Source: Prosthecobacter debontii
Lineage (GTDB): Bacteria > Verrucomicrobiota > Verrucomicrobiia > Chthoniobacterales > Chthoniobacteraceae
Reading direction: 5' to 3'
NCBI GenBank assembly: GCA_945905735.1
Contig: CAMDQC010000014.1
Span: forward strand, 1 to 54,802
Length of the DNA stretch: 54,802 bases
The notes beneath the pieces are model-generated. The model was given only the letters and a program-made list of their open reading frames with translations. It was not told the DNA's origin and searched no databases. The position numbers and the translations under genes are program-made. This document shows, one piece after another, positions 1 through 8,824 of the stretch. Within the stretch, counting starts at the first letter, position 1; each line of letters opens with the position of its first letter.

Positions 1-124
1 GGAAAAAGCAACACGACGAGCCCCCGGCAGGGGTAAACTACTGACTGGAGAGCCGGATGCGGGAAAACCGCCCGTCCGGTTCGGAGGGAGGGGCGGGGAG
101 TAATATCCCCGTCCCTACCCCAAT
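1..124 (+). mobile_element. Group II intron, 3' end (partial)
   Basis: The first bases carry the characteristic end of a bacterial group II intron. A domain V hairpin is followed by a domain VI hairpin with an unpaired A on its 3' side, and the element stops near CCCCAAT at about 118-124. The intron-encoded reverse transcriptase/maturase would lie to the left, outside the window. The exact 3' splice point is uncertain by a few bases because the flanking exon is not known. Direction of transcription is plus. The identification rests on RNA structure and the typical flanking sequence, not on any protein. Confidence 0.88.
50..121 (+). ncRNA. Group II intron domains V and VI
   Basis: Domain V is 50-82: GAGCCGGA pairs with TCCGGTTC (one G-U pair), and an inner GCGG/CCGC stem is closed by a GAAAA loop. 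This is the catalytic hairpin of group II ribozymes. Domain VI follows at about 83-121: an inner CGGGGA/TCCCCG stem, then G-rich/C-rich outer stems. The A inside CCTACCCC is unpaired and is the likely branch-point adenosine. Pairings were read by eye and not folded by program. Confidence 0.85.
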
Positions 125-175
125 CGACGGGGCCGCGTGAGCTACGACGGGGAAAGCGCGGCTTTTGGGTTTGCC

Positions 176-680
176 TGCGGGGTGGGCTGCGTGACCGGCT
201 CTGATGGTCGTTTTACCTGCGGAGGCGTCGGTTTGACCGGGAGAGGTGGGCGCTTTACCGGGTCTGACGCGGAGGTGATGGATGGAGGCGGGCGGCTGAC
301 TGGCGCTGGTGCAAGGTTGACCGGGGGAAGTGCCGGGCGTACCGCCTCCAGAGCGCAAAGTACCGCTCCCGCTGCGCGCAGTACCGGGTCCGGCGGGCAA
401 AGTACCGGGTCCGGCGGGCAAATTACCGCTCCCGGCGCGTGAAGTACCAGGTACTTCGCGCTTGGGAGGCGGTACCGCGTGTTTTGGGGGCGGTACTTTG
501 GCTGGCGGGAGCAGTACTTTGGGCGGTGGAGGCGGTACTTTTGCCGCTGGGACTGGTAGTTTACGCTCTGGGGGCGGTACCATGGGGTTTGGAGGCGGTA
601 ATGCGGGCGCTGGGAGCGGTACGGCATGCTCCGGGGTCGGTAAAACACACGCTCCTCCCGGTACGGAGTCTTTCCGACAG
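176..680. repeat. 21-bp repeat array in two inverted arms
   Basis: About 24 units, each exactly 21 bp, form two arms around base 449. The right arm (450-680, 11 units) reads GGTAC, then about 9 variable bases, then a GGGAGGC-like end. Unit starts fall at 450, 471, 492, 513, 534, 555, 576, 597, 618, 639 and 660. The left arm (176-448, 13 units) is the same unit in reverse, each ending in GTACC or a variant. The arms meet in a near-palindrome at about 437-461. Units near the centre keep GGTAC, while distal ones drift to GGTCA or GGTAA. Because 21 is a multiple of 3, several frames stay open and would encode heptapeptide repeats. I see no start or ribosome site that favours a protein. No known family recognised. 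Confidence 0.9.
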
Positions 681-726
681 AGACGACCGGTATTTCCCGA
701 AGGGGTAGGCGGCGGAGGGACGGGTG

Positions 727-2148
727 TCAGTCCTGCTCGTCTTCGTCCTTTTCGGGGAAGATGGCGAGTGGGGTCTCTCCGTCCTCGCCGAAGACGGTGA
801 TGTTGCCGCCTGTCTCGTATGAGCCGACGGCGATGCTGCGGGTGCCCGCGTAGTTGAATTCGATGAAGCCGCCGTCGTTGTTGTGGACGGTCATGAAGAC
901 GCGCATCATGCCGAGGGGATTGCTGAGGATGACGCCGCCGCCCATATCGGTGGCGCGGATGGCGGCGGAGATTTGGTCGTCGGCATGGGCTAATGTGATG
1001 AACGGCTCGCGCTTGGTATTGTTGCTGATGACGATGAGGTCGTTGCCTTCCTCGTCGGCGAGGACGAAGCCGGGGCTGATGATATCGCTCCCGCTGGAGA
1101 GGGCGACGCGGAGTTTGCCGTCTTGGTCGAGCACCTGCAGGCTCGACTCCGTGTCGGTCCCGTTGAGGAGGAGGGCGGCGTTGCCCGTGCCATGGACGCC
1201 GACGAGCGTGGACTTTTCATCGGTCGCAATGGCGAAGGCCGCTTTTCCGTTTTTGTGGAAAAGGGTGAAGTCCATCACGCTTCCGGGGGTGCGTCCGATG
1301 GTGAGGAATTTGCCGCCGTCGGGGCCGGTGAGCTTGAGCATGCCTCCGTTGTCGTTGGCGATGAAGGTGACGCCGTCTTTTTTGGTATCGCTGTGGAGGG
1401 TGAGGATGGGGCCGCCGTTGGCGTTGGTCATGGTGATGCCGGGGCCGCCGCCGGGCTTGCCGAGCTGGATCATCCCTTCCTGGCCGATGCTCATGATGCT
1501 GACGACGGGAGCGCCGCTTTCGTTGCTGAGGCTGAAAAAGCCGCCGCGCGGACTGCTGCCGAAAAGGGCGTGAGGCTCGCCGGTCTTGTCGCAAGCGACG
1601 AAGAGGGGGCCGTGCTTGCCGTTTGTGAAGCCGCCCATGGCGGTGCCGTCCCTCCGCATGAGTCGCAGCTCGCCGCCGTCCGGGCTGCTCTGGATGCGGG
1701 CGTGGGGGGTGCCGTTGGCGTCGTTGAGGGCGATGCACGCGCCGTTTTTCTCGTGGATGTGGAGGCTGAGTTCGGCATCGTCTCCATCGGTGCTGAGCTG
1801 GAGAAAGCCGGAGTTGTCATCCATACCGAATTGACCGCGGGCGATGCCATCGGGTCCGAGGATGACGATGATAGGGCGGGCTTCCATTTCTGCCGAAAGG
1901 CCGATACGCGGGCGGCCCTCGGTGTCGCACAGGTGGAGGCAGGCACCGCCTTCCGGTGAGATGAAAAGCTCGGCGCGGTGTTTGCCTTTGTCATCGATCA
2001 TGAGGAGGTCCCGGACTCGGGGGCGGATGGTTTTTGCGTCGGCAAATTTGTCGGTGGGTTTGAGGCCGAGGTGGCGGCGAAGGGCGGCGAGTTCGGCTTC
2101 AAGTGACGCGACGCGCTCGGTCAGGGCGGACTGTGATTCATTGCTCAT
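727..2148 (-). CDS. Unrecognised beta-repeat protein with N-terminal coiled coil
   Basis: A 473-residue protein I cannot assign to a named family. Residues 3-24 form a short coiled coil (TERVASLEAELAALRRHL). The rest is a chain of about 25-35-residue units, each with a pattern like G-x3-L-x-hydrophobic followed by a turn D/N-x2-G-x-P and another strand. This suggests a regular beta structure such as a beta solenoid or propeller. The C-terminus is acidic (EKDEDEQD). There is no signal peptide or membrane segment, so a cytoplasmic location is inferred. The start is the ATG at 2148, and no strong Shine-Dalgarno is visible. It is divergent from clpB, and its 3' end lies 46 bp from the 21-bp array. 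Confidence 0.8.
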   Translation of the reverse strand: MSNESQSALTERVASLEAELAALRRHLGLKPTDKFADAKTIRPRVRDLLMIDDKGKHRAELFISPEGGACLHLCDTEGRPRIGLSAEMEARPIIVILGPDGIARGQFGMDDNSGFLQLSTDGDDAELSLHIHEKNGACIALNDANGTPHARIQSSPDGGELRLMRRDGTAMGGFTNGKHGPLFVACDKTGEPHALFGSSPRGGFFSLSNESGAPVVSIMSIGQEGMIQLGKPGGGPGITMTNANGGPILTLHSDTKKDGVTFIANDNGGMLKLTGPDGGKFLTIGRTPGSVMDFTLFHKNGKAAFAIATDEKSTLVGVHGTGNAALLLNGTDTESSLQVLDQDGKLRVALSSGSDIISPGFVLADEEGNDLIVISNNTKREPFITLAHADDQISAAIRATDMGGGVILSNPLGMMRVFMTVHNNDGGFIEFNYAGTRSIAVGSYETGGNITVFGEDGETPLAIFPEKDEDEQD

Positions 2149-2265
2149 GGTTTGGCTTGGACCATACCGAATGGCGGGGCTGTGTCACGCCGGGTGTTCG
2201 TCGAGGGCCTGCCCGGTGCGGTGCGCCAACTCGTGACTGTCCTGCGGGCAGGGTGACGGCGGGTC

Positions 2266-2280
2266 GTGCCACCGTGGCAC
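2266..2280. promoter_or_regulatory. 15-bp palindrome upstream of clpB
   Basis: GTGCCAC-C-GTGGCAC is a perfect inverted repeat with a one-base spacer, 75 bp before the clpB start in the divergent intergenic region. It could be an operator for clpB or the divergent gene. It does not match the CIRCE element, so a link to heat-shock control is speculative. Confidence 0.3.
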
Positions 2281-2355
2281 AGGCAAGCGAGGGGCGTCTC
2301 TGAACAAGTGACGGCGTGCATCCTGCGAAGGGTTGGCGCACGATACTCCATACCG

Positions 2356-4911
2356 ATGAACGCTAACAAATTTACCCAAAAGATGACCGAAGCCGTCCAA
2401 GCAGCCCAGACGCTGGCGCAGGACCGGAATCACGCCGAGTTTGACAATGAGCACATCCTGCTCGCGGTTCTCGATCAGGCCGATGGAATCGCGGTGCCGC
2501 TGTTGCAAAAGCTGGGCGTGGCGGTTGCGCCGTTGCGGGAGAAACTGAACGCGGCGATTGCGAAGCGTGCGCAGGTTCACGGGCTGACGGCGCAGACAAA
2601 TCTCGCGGCAGAGGCGATGGCGGTTTTGCGCCAGGCGGAGAAGCAGATGGCCGCGCTGAAGGACGAATACATGAGCGTGGAGCACTATCTCCTCGCGCTC
2701 GCAGATAGCGGTGTGGGCGCTGGAAAAATGCTGAAGGAAGCGGGCGCGACGCTGCCGAAGATGATGGCGGCGCTGAAGGAAGTGCGCGGTTCGCAGCGGG
2801 TGACGGACCAGAATCCCGAGAACAAATATCAGACGCTGGAGAAGTACGGACGCGACCTCACGGCGCTCGCGCGGAAGGGCAAAATCGACCCGGTGATTGG
2901 GCGCGACAATGAGATTCGCCGGACGATGCAAGTGCTCTCGCGACGCACGAAAAACAATCCGTGTCTCATCGGTGAGCCGGGGGTCGGAAAGACGGCAATC
3001 GTCGAGGGACTCGCACGGAGAATCATCGCGGGCGACGTGCCGGAGTCGCTAAAAAACAAGCGCATCGTGGCGATGGATATTTCGGCGATGATTGCAGGCG
3101 CGAAGTTTCGCGGAGAGTTCGAGGAGCGGCTGAAGGCGTTCCTCAAAGAAGTGACGGACAGCAACGGCGAGATCATCCTTTTCATCGACGAGTTGCACAC
3201 GATTGTCGGCGCAGGAAAATCCGAAGGCGCGATGGATGCCGGCAACATGCTCAAGCCCGCGCTGGCCCGCGGCGAACTGCGCACGGTGGGCGCGACGACG
3301 CTCGATGAGTATCGCAAATACATCGAGAAGGATCCCGCGCTGGAGCGTCGCTTCCAGCCCGTGAAGGTCGATGAACCGAGCGTGCAGGACACCATCGCGA
3401 TTTTGCGCGGGCTGAAGGAGCGCTACGAAGTTCACCACGGCGTGCGCATCCAGGATGCCGCGCTCATCGCGGCCGCGACGCTTTCAAACCGGTATATCAG
3501 CGACCGCTTTCTGCCGGACAAGGCGGTGGACCTCGTGGACGAAGCAGCGAGCCGTTTGAAAATGGAAATCGACTCCATGCCGACGGAAATCGACGTCGCG
3601 CTGCGGGCCATCATGCAGCACGAGATGGAGCGCGAGGCGCTGAAAAAAGAGAAGGACGCTGCGAGTAAAGAGCGGCTCGGAAAGCTCGACCGCGAACTCG
3701 CCGACATGAAGGAGAAGGCCGATGGGCTCAAGGCGCAGTGGCAGAAAGAAAAGGCCGTGCTGGAAGAGGCTCGCAAACAAAAAGAGAACCTCGAAGCCGC
3801 GCGAAACGAGCTGGAGACGGCACAGCGCACGGGGAATCTCGGGCGGGCGAGCGAGTTGCAGTATGGAGTGATTCCACAGCTCGAAGCCGCACTGGCACAG
3901 CCTTCGCAGTCCGCGACGACGCTCTTGCGCGACGAAGTCACCGCCGAGGAAATCGCGGAAGTTGTTGCGGCATGGACGGGCATTCCCGTTTCCAATTTGC
4001 AGCAAGGCGAGAGGGAACGTCTCGTCAATATGGAGAGCCGGCTGGGCGACCGCGTCATCGGGCAAAAGAAGGCGATCAAAGCGGTTTCGAATGCGGTGCG
4101 CCGAGCGCGCTCGGGCCTGCAAGACCCGAACCGCCCGATTGGCTCGTTCATCTTCCTCGGCCCGACGGGTGTGGGAAAAACGGAGCTTTCCAAGGCGCTC
4201 GCGGAGTTTCTTTTCGACGACGAAAACGCGCTCATCCGCATCGACATGAGCGAATACATGGAGAAGCACAGCGTTGCTCGCCTCATCGGCGCGCCTCCGG
4301 GCTACGTGGGCTTTGAGGAAGGCGGGCAGCTCACGGAGAGCGTGCGTCGCAAGCAGTATTCGGTAGTGCTTTTCGACGAGATCGAGAAGGCGCACGGCGA
4401 TGTTTTCAACGTGCTGCTGCAAGTGCTCGACGATGGGCGGATCACGGACGGGCAGGGGAGGACGGTGGATTTCAAGAACACCGTCATCATCATGACATCG
4501 AACATCGGCTCGCAGTTCATCCTCGACGATGCGAACAGCGAGCAGCGCGAAGCCCGCGTGATGGACGCGCTGCGCCAGCACTTCCGTCCGGAGTTCCTGA
4601 ACCGCGTGGACGAGACGATCATCTTCGACCGGCTTGACGACGTCGATCTCGCGCAAATCGTCGGCATCCAGCTCATCCGCCTGCAAAAGCGGCTCGCGGA
4701 GCAGAAGCTCACGCTCGTCCTCACGGATGCCGCGAAGCTCCACATCGGCCGCGAAGGCTACGACCCGGTGTACGGCGCGCGCCCCCTCAAACGCTGCATC
4801 CAGCGCGAATTGCTCGACCCGCTCGCGCTCGACATCCTCGACGGCAAATTCCTCGAAGGCGAGACGATCACTGTGGACGAAAATGACGGCGCGCTGACGT
4901 TTGCGAAGTAA
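2356..4911 (+). CDS. clpB: ATP-dependent protein disaggregase ClpB
   Basis: An 851-residue Hsp100 chaperone, close to the usual length of about 860. It works with DnaK/DnaJ in the cytoplasm to pull aggregated proteins apart by threading them through a hexameric ring. Visible parts in order: Clp N-domain repeats (1-150), first AAA+ module with Walker A GEPGVGKT at 206-213 and Walker B region [12 protein letters not shown], the charged coiled-coil middle domain (about 400-530) that separates ClpB from ClpA, second AAA+ module with Walker A GPTGVGKT at 602-609, and the C-terminal D2-small domain with GARPLKR. The ATG at 2356 was chosen because [13 protein letters not shown] is the canonical N-terminus; an upstream in-frame start at 2266 would add 30 unrelated residues. 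It appears monocistronic. Confidence 0.97.
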   Translation: MNANKFTQKMTEAVQAAQTLAQDRNHAEFDNEHILLAVLDQADGIAVPLLQKLGVAVAPLREKLNAAIAKRAQVHGLTAQTNLAAEAMAVLRQAEKQMAALKDEYMSVEHYLLALADSGVGAGKMLKEAGATLPKMMAALKEVRGSQRVTDQNPENKYQTLEKYGRDLTALARKGKIDPVIGRDNEIRRTMQVLSRRTKNNPCLIGEPGVGKTAIVEGLARRIIAGDVPESLKNKRIVAMDISAMIAGAKFRGEFEERLKAFLKEVTDSNGEIILFIDELHTIVGAGKSEGAMDAGNMLKPALARGELRTVGATTLDEYRKYIEKDPALERRFQPVKVDEPSVQDTIAILRGLKERYEVHHGVRIQDAALIAAATLSNRYISDRFLPDKAVDLVDEAASRLKMEIDSMPTEIDVALRAIMQHEMEREALKKEKDAASKERLGKLDRELADMKEKADGLKAQWQKEKAVLEEARKQKENLEAARNELETAQRTGNLGRASELQYGVIPQLEAALAQPSQSATTLLRDEVTAEEIAEVVAAWTGIPVSNLQQGERERLVNMESRLGDRVIGQKKAIKAVSNAVRRARSGLQDPNRPIGSFIFLGPTGVGKTELSKALAEFLFDDENALIRIDMSEYMEKHSVARLIGAPPGYVGFEEGGQLTESVRRKQYSVVLFDEIEKAHGDVFNVLLQVLDDGRITDGQGRTVDFKNTVIIMTSNIGSQFILDDANSEQREARVMDALRQHFRPEFLNRVDETIIFDRLDDVDLAQIVGIQLIRLQKRLAEQKLTLVLTDAAKLHIGREGYDPVYGARPLKRCIQRELLDPLALDILDGKFLEGETITVDENDGALTFAK

Positions 4912-5116
4912 ATCAACGGCGTGAAAAGTGTGATGCCTTCTCCCTCAAATAGAGACGATAGCGAAGGGACGGAACAGGCGACGGGAATGGAGCGCGTAGC
5001 GGCTCATCCGCTCCGCTCTACGGGTGTGATTGGTTCAATTCTTAATCACTGCCTGCGCCAACGAGGTTCTCACTCTGTGCTGGAGTTTTACCGAAGTTCA
5101 GCCATTATTCGCACCG

Positions 5117-7015
5117 ATGAAACGCATTGCCGCTCTTCTTTCGCTCTCAATCGCGCTCTCCTGCCCAGGACAGGAGCTCACGGAATTTCCCGCCGCTGAA
5201 CCCAAAGTAGATCCGACGAAGGCCGCAGCCGTGGCACCCAATCCGAACGTCTTTCGCACCGTCGTCCGCAAGCAGGGCGATGACGGTGTTCACTCCTACC
5301 GCATCCCCGGCTTGGCCACTTCGCCAAAGGGGACGCTCCTCGCCGTGTTCGATATGAGACACGCGAGCGACCGCGACCTGCCTGGCGACATCGACGTAGG
5401 GCTCATGCGCAGCACGGATAATGGCGAGACGTGGGGCGCGATGAAGAGGGTGCTCGATTTCGACAAGGCGCTGGAAGGTGCAATTGGGAACGGCGTCGGC
5501 GCTCCGGCGATCCTCGTGGATGCAAAGACGGGCACGATCTTCGTCGCCGCGCTGTGGTCCAAGGGCAACCGCGCTTGGAACGGCTCTCAGGCCGGCCTCA
5601 CGCAGGATGAGACGGGGCAATTCATCATCACGAAGAGCACCGACGACGGGCAGACATGGAGCAAGCCGGTGAGTATCACCAAGCAAGTGAAAGACCCTGT
5701 GTGGCGGATATGCTTCAACGGCCCCGGCAACGGCATCCAGCTCCGCGATGGCACGCTCGTTTTCCCCGCGCAGTTCCGCCACGGCGGCGGCACCCCGCAC
5801 TCATGCTTTGTCTATTCCACCGATGCCGGTGAGAACTGGCGCATCTCGTCTGCCCCGCTTCCCGAGCAACCGCCGACGAGCGAGGCATCCATCGCACAAT
5901 GCGCCGACGGTTCCCTCCTGATGTCCATGCGCAACGAGAGCAAATCCGGCCTTCGCGCTTGGGCTCGCTGGGAGTGGAAAGGGAACATCGCATCCGGCGC
6001 GTGGAGCCGTCCGTGGTTCGACATGCCGGATCCCACTTGCATGGCGAGCCTCATCAGCCACCCGAAAGGTGCGCTCCTTTTCTCCAACCCCGCCGACACC
6101 AAAGAGCGCACCGCGATGACCGTCCGCTCCAGCAAGGACAACGGGCTCACCTGGAACGCGGGTCGCCTTCTCGATCCGCGCCCGTCCGCATATTCCTCCA
6201 TGACGGTGCTCAAGGACGGCAGCATCGGCGTCCTCTACGAATGCGGAGACGAAAGCAGCATCGCCACCCTCACCTTTGCCCGCTTCTCACTCGATTGGGT
6301 GAACGGTTCGACTGGTAAGGCGGTCCCCCCCGTCGCGCCGATCGCGGTGAAAACCACGAAGTTCACGCCCGAGGCCGACCTCCTCACCATCAAAGCGCAA
6401 GTGGCCACCACCGCTAAGCCCATGACTTGGGTGCTTACCGGTGGCAGCATCGCCAGCGGGTCCCGCACCACCAACGGTATCCGCTCCTACTCCGAGCACT
6501 TCTCCGAGCGCATCCGCGCCGAACTGGCCCGGAAGCGCGACATCGTCATCAACAGCGCAGTCAACGGCGACACATCCAATGACATCCTCAGCGACTTCGA
6601 GTGGCGCGTCGCCCGACACAAGCCCGATGTCGTCAGCATCAACATCGGCGTGTACGATAGTGCCCGAGGGACTGGAGAGTTGGAGGTATTCGCCACACAC
6701 ATCCGCGAACTCGTCCATCGCACCCGCGCTCTCGGCGCAGTCCCACTGCTTCACACCTCCAACACCATCATCCCGGATGGACGCCACAACGAGCTTCCCG
6801 CCTTCGTCGCCGTCATCCAACGCATCGCCAAAGAAGAAGGCGTCATCCTCGTGGACAATTGGTCCCATTGGCAGAAACAGCCCGGCTCAAAAGACTGGCT
6901 CGGCGACAGCATTCACCCAAACGCAATAGGCCACGCCGAAATGGCCAAAGTCCTCTTCCGCGCCATTGGCATCTTCGACCCCAAAAGCCCCACCTGCCAG
7001 CTCGGGGCGAAGTAG
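5117..7015 (+). CDS. Secreted sialidase (BNR) fused to SGNH hydrolase
   Basis: A 632-residue exported two-domain enzyme. The start at 5117 gives a signal peptide (MKRIAALLSLSIALSCPGQ). Residues 45-395 are an exo-alpha-sialidase beta-propeller: a YRIPGLA arginine motif at 61-67, Asp boxes at 99-106, 174-181, 234-241 and 339-346 (for example STDNGETW), and a late Tyr/Glu pair (Y359, E375) that fits the nucleophile and its partner. Residues 435-620 are an SGNH/GDSL hydrolase: TGGSIA with likely Ser444, block II around NGDTSND, and DSIHP (597-601) with Asp597 and His600. Block III reads GVYD, not GxND. It probably trims terminal sialic acid and removes ester groups from glycans. The exact substrate is not shown by sequence. 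Confidence 0.85.
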   Translation: MKRIAALLSLSIALSCPGQELTEFPAAEPKVDPTKAAAVAPNPNVFRTVVRKQGDDGVHSYRIPGLATSPKGTLLAVFDMRHASDRDLPGDIDVGLMRSTDNGETWGAMKRVLDFDKALEGAIGNGVGAPAILVDAKTGTIFVAALWSKGNRAWNGSQAGLTQDETGQFIITKSTDDGQTWSKPVSITKQVKDPVWRICFNGPGNGIQLRDGTLVFPAQFRHGGGTPHSCFVYSTDAGENWRISSAPLPEQPPTSEASIAQCADGSLLMSMRNESKSGLRAWARWEWKGNIASGAWSRPWFDMPDPTCMASLISHPKGALLFSNPADTKERTAMTVRSSKDNGLTWNAGRLLDPRPSAYSSMTVLKDGSIGVLYECGDESSIATLTFARFSLDWVNGSTGKAVPPVAPIAVKTTKFTPEADLLTIKAQVATTAKPMTWVLTGGSIASGSRTTNGIRSYSEHFSERIRAELARKRDIVINSAVNGDTSNDILSDFEWRVARHKPDVVSINIGVYDSARGTGELEVFATHIRELVHRTRALGAVPLLHTSNTIIPDGRHNELPAFVAVIQRIAKEEGVILVDNWSHWQKQPGSKDWLGDSIHPNAIGHAEMAKVLFRAIGIFDPKSPTCQLGAK

Positions 7016-7208
7016 CGGGGCAGAGAGATTTGGGGGAGCATTGGATTAGGGATTTGAAGGTCGCGCGGACCTTTACTCCGGGAGCGTTTTTCGAATCCAC
7101 CGCTTGGCGCAAGGAATCGTGCGGATTTCCACTTTTACTTCGGCGAAGCTCATGGCCGGTAAATATTAACGAATCGACGACTGCCCAAGTCGCCTTGCGA
7201 TGCAGCGG

Positions 7209-8279
7209 TTACTTCTTCCCAAGATTCGCCATGATCTCGTTCGTCAGCTTTTGCACGAGCGCTTCGATTTCCGAGTCACTGGTGGTGGCGTTGGTCATCG
7301 GGTTGCAGGGCGTGACGGGCGAGGAGCAGCCGTGCGAACCGCACATTTGCACCCACGGGTCCACGTCACAGAGGCCGGCTGGCTTGAGGTCGTAGCGGTC
7401 GTCGGGGAGTCCGAGCGATTTCTTGATGGTGAGAAGCTCGGGCAGTTTGTCGCACGGAATCGACGCGGAGCCGGGGATAGCCTGTGCGAGGATGACGGTG
7501 CGGCAGTAGGCGTCCGTGATTTCCATCTTGAAGTAGGCGTCCTCGACGGACTTGCCCCAGCAGATGACGCCGTGGTTGCCCATGAGGATCGACTGGTGCT
7601 TCGGCGCGAGCGGGAAAATCTCGGCGGCAATCTCGGGCGAGCCGGGTGTTTTGTAAGGCGTGTAGGCCACGGTGCCGACGAACACTTCGAGCTCGGGGAT
7701 GAGGCGCGGTGGTGGCTGCATTCCTTTGATGGCGAATGCTCCGGCGTGGACGGGGTGAGCGTGGCAGACGCTGACGGCTTCGGGCGTGCTGTGGAAAATC
7801 GCCATGTGCGTGGTGATTTCGCTGGAGCGCTTCCAGGTGCCGCCGCACTGCTTTCCTTTGCCATCGACCATGCACATCATGTCGGGGGTCATGAAGCCTT
7901 TGCTGACACCGGTCGGTGTGCAGATAAAGCGGTCGGCGCCCAGTCGTGCGGAGATGTTGCCGCCGTTGCCGTCGCAGTATTCGCGGGCCCAGATACGGCG
8001 ACCGATGTCGCAGATTTCCGCTTTGATTTTGTTCGCCTCGGGCGAGTTCCAAAGGGCGATGTCGGCAGCACTGTAGTCGGAGCCGAGTGCGGCGGGCGCT
8101 GGATTCGCAGGTGCGGCGGGCGCGGCGACGGTGGCGGCTGCGTCGAAGACGAGCTTCACGTTCGCTTCGTTGAAGATGTCCTTCGCGCCGGGCGTGACGC
8201 GGATGTCGGCGTTGTAGCGAAATTCGCGTGCGCCGGATTTAACGAAGTCTGTTGCCTCTTTTTGCGAGATGAGTGTCAT
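7209..8279 (-). CDS. Microcompartment class II aldolase (fuculose/rhamnulose-1-P type)
   Basis: A 356-residue class II sugar-phosphate aldolase, last gene of the microcompartment operon, 3 bp after the preceding shell gene. The aldolase core is residues 80-300: catalytic Glu154 in SSEITTH, zinc ligands H173 and H175 in CHAHP and H236 in GNHG. The family cleaves L-fuculose- or L-rhamnulose-1-phosphate to dihydroxyacetone phosphate and lactaldehyde. It is much longer than free FucA (about 215 residues). An N-terminal segment (1-48, with TPGAKDIFNEANVKL) and an Ala/Pro linker (49-66) precede the core. A C-terminal amphipathic helix (335-356, DSEIEALVQKLTNEIMANLG) sits behind a Thr/Pro/Ser linker and looks like an encapsulation peptide. 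Which sugar phosphate is used is inferred from family context. Confidence 0.9.
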   Translation of the reverse strand: MTLISQKEATDFVKSGAREFRYNADIRVTPGAKDIFNEANVKLVFDAAATVAAPAAPANPAPAALGSDYSAADIALWNSPEANKIKAEICDIGRRIWAREYCDGNGGNISARLGADRFICTPTGVSKGFMTPDMMCMVDGKGKQCGGTWKRSSEITTHMAIFHSTPEAVSVCHAHPVHAGAFAIKGMQPPPRLIPELEVFVGTVAYTPYKTPGSPEIAAEIFPLAPKHQSILMGNHGVICWGKSVEDAYFKMEITDAYCRTVILAQAIPGSASIPCDKLPELLTIKKSLGLPDDRYDLKPAGLCDVDPWVQMCGSHGCSSPVTPCNPMTNATTSDSEIEALVQKLTNEIMANLGKK

Positions 8280-8282
8280 AGG

Positions 8283-8561
8283 TTATTTCTTGTAAAAGTG
8301 TTCATCGACTAAGGCGGCGCAGTATGCGTCCACCGGGACTGGAGAAGGAAAAGGGCAAGCGGCTTCGCGGCCTTCGCTGATGGCGATGTGGTCGCCCACG
8401 CCAGCGCCCAGCGTATCATAGACGACGATGGCGGGATCGTGTTTTTCTACGCCAGCGAAGGTGTCGCGGTTCCACGGAAGCGTGAGCATCAGGCGCTCGC
8501 CAACGTAGCGCGGATGGCGCACGGAAAGTGTGACTCGGCCGATGACGGTGCCCATTCTCAT
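8283..8561 (-). CDS. BMC-P shell vertex protein (EutN/CcmL family)
   Basis: A 92-residue pentameric shell protein that caps the vertices of the microcompartment. The family pattern is clear: N-terminal GTVIGRVTLSV strand, an LTLPW segment after it, and the DTLGAGVGDHIAISEG loop, the usual D-x-V/L-GAG-x-GD signature. The ATG at 8561 overlaps the stop of the upstream shell gene by 4 bp (ATGA), so translation is probably coupled. Its own stop is 3 bp before the aldolase start. Confidence 0.93.
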   Translation of the reverse strand: MRMGTVIGRVTLSVRHPRYVGERLMLTLPWNRDTFAGVEKHDPAIVVYDTLGAGVGDHIAISEGREAACPFPSPVPVDAYCAALVDEHFYKK

Positions 8562-8824
8562 CCGACGTTGAGTTCTCCTTCCGGGTCGATGATTCCCATG
8601 ACGCTCCAGCGTGCAGGGCTGCGTTCATCTTTGACGATCTTGCGGGCCTCACTTCCATCACTGGAAATGAGCACGCGCTGACCGATGGCGGCCCCGAGTG
8701 AATCGAGGACGATCTGCGGCGCGAGGTCCGGGCTCTCGGGCACAGCGATGAGCAAGCGCCAGCCTTCGAGGCTGCGGTGCTTGACCGTCGATGTTGCGTA
8801 GCCGTGGATCGTCGCGATTCTCAT
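8558..8824 (-). CDS. BMC-P shell vertex protein (EutN/CcmL family)
   Basis: An 88-residue pentameric shell protein with N-terminus RIATIHGYATST and the signature LDSLGAAIGQRVLISSDGSEAR (quoted in part: DSLGAAIGQRVLI). Gly-Ala-Ala replaces the usual Gly-Ala-Gly, a mild divergence. The ATG at 8824 was chosen over an upstream in-frame start at 9037, because only the shorter form matches the family and because it gives a 4-bp ATGA overlap with the GxxExxY gene before it. The 3' end also overlaps the next shell gene by 4 bp. Confidence 0.92.
   Translation of the reverse strand: MRIATIHGYATSTVKHRSLEGWRLLIAVPESPDLAPQIVLDSLGAAIGQRVLISSDGSEARKIVKDERSPARWSVMGIIDPEGELNVG

Noticed and set aside
176..680. 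CRISPR array
   Set aside because: Units are contiguous 21-mers that diverge gradually and change orientation at the centre. There is no constant repeat with unique spacers and no cas gene.
38..800. Several long open frames across the 21-bp array on both strands (for example 142-648 minus and 330-800 plus)
   Set aside because: The period of 21 keeps many frames open at once, and no frame has a clear start site or non-repetitive domain. I treat the region as a DNA repeat, though a heptapeptide-repeat protein is not excluded.
2266..2355. Upstream extension of ClpB by 30 residues
   Set aside because: The extension does not look like any ClpB N-terminus; [13 protein letters not shown] at 2356 does.
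3484..4743. Long minus-strand open frame inside clpB
   Set aside because: It is a shadow of the high-GC clpB coding frame with no recognisable protein features.
4912..5116. Possible REP-like palindrome near 4995-5025 (GCGTAGCGG...CCGCTCCGCTC)
   Set aside because: The arms pair only imperfectly, so I do not list it as an element.
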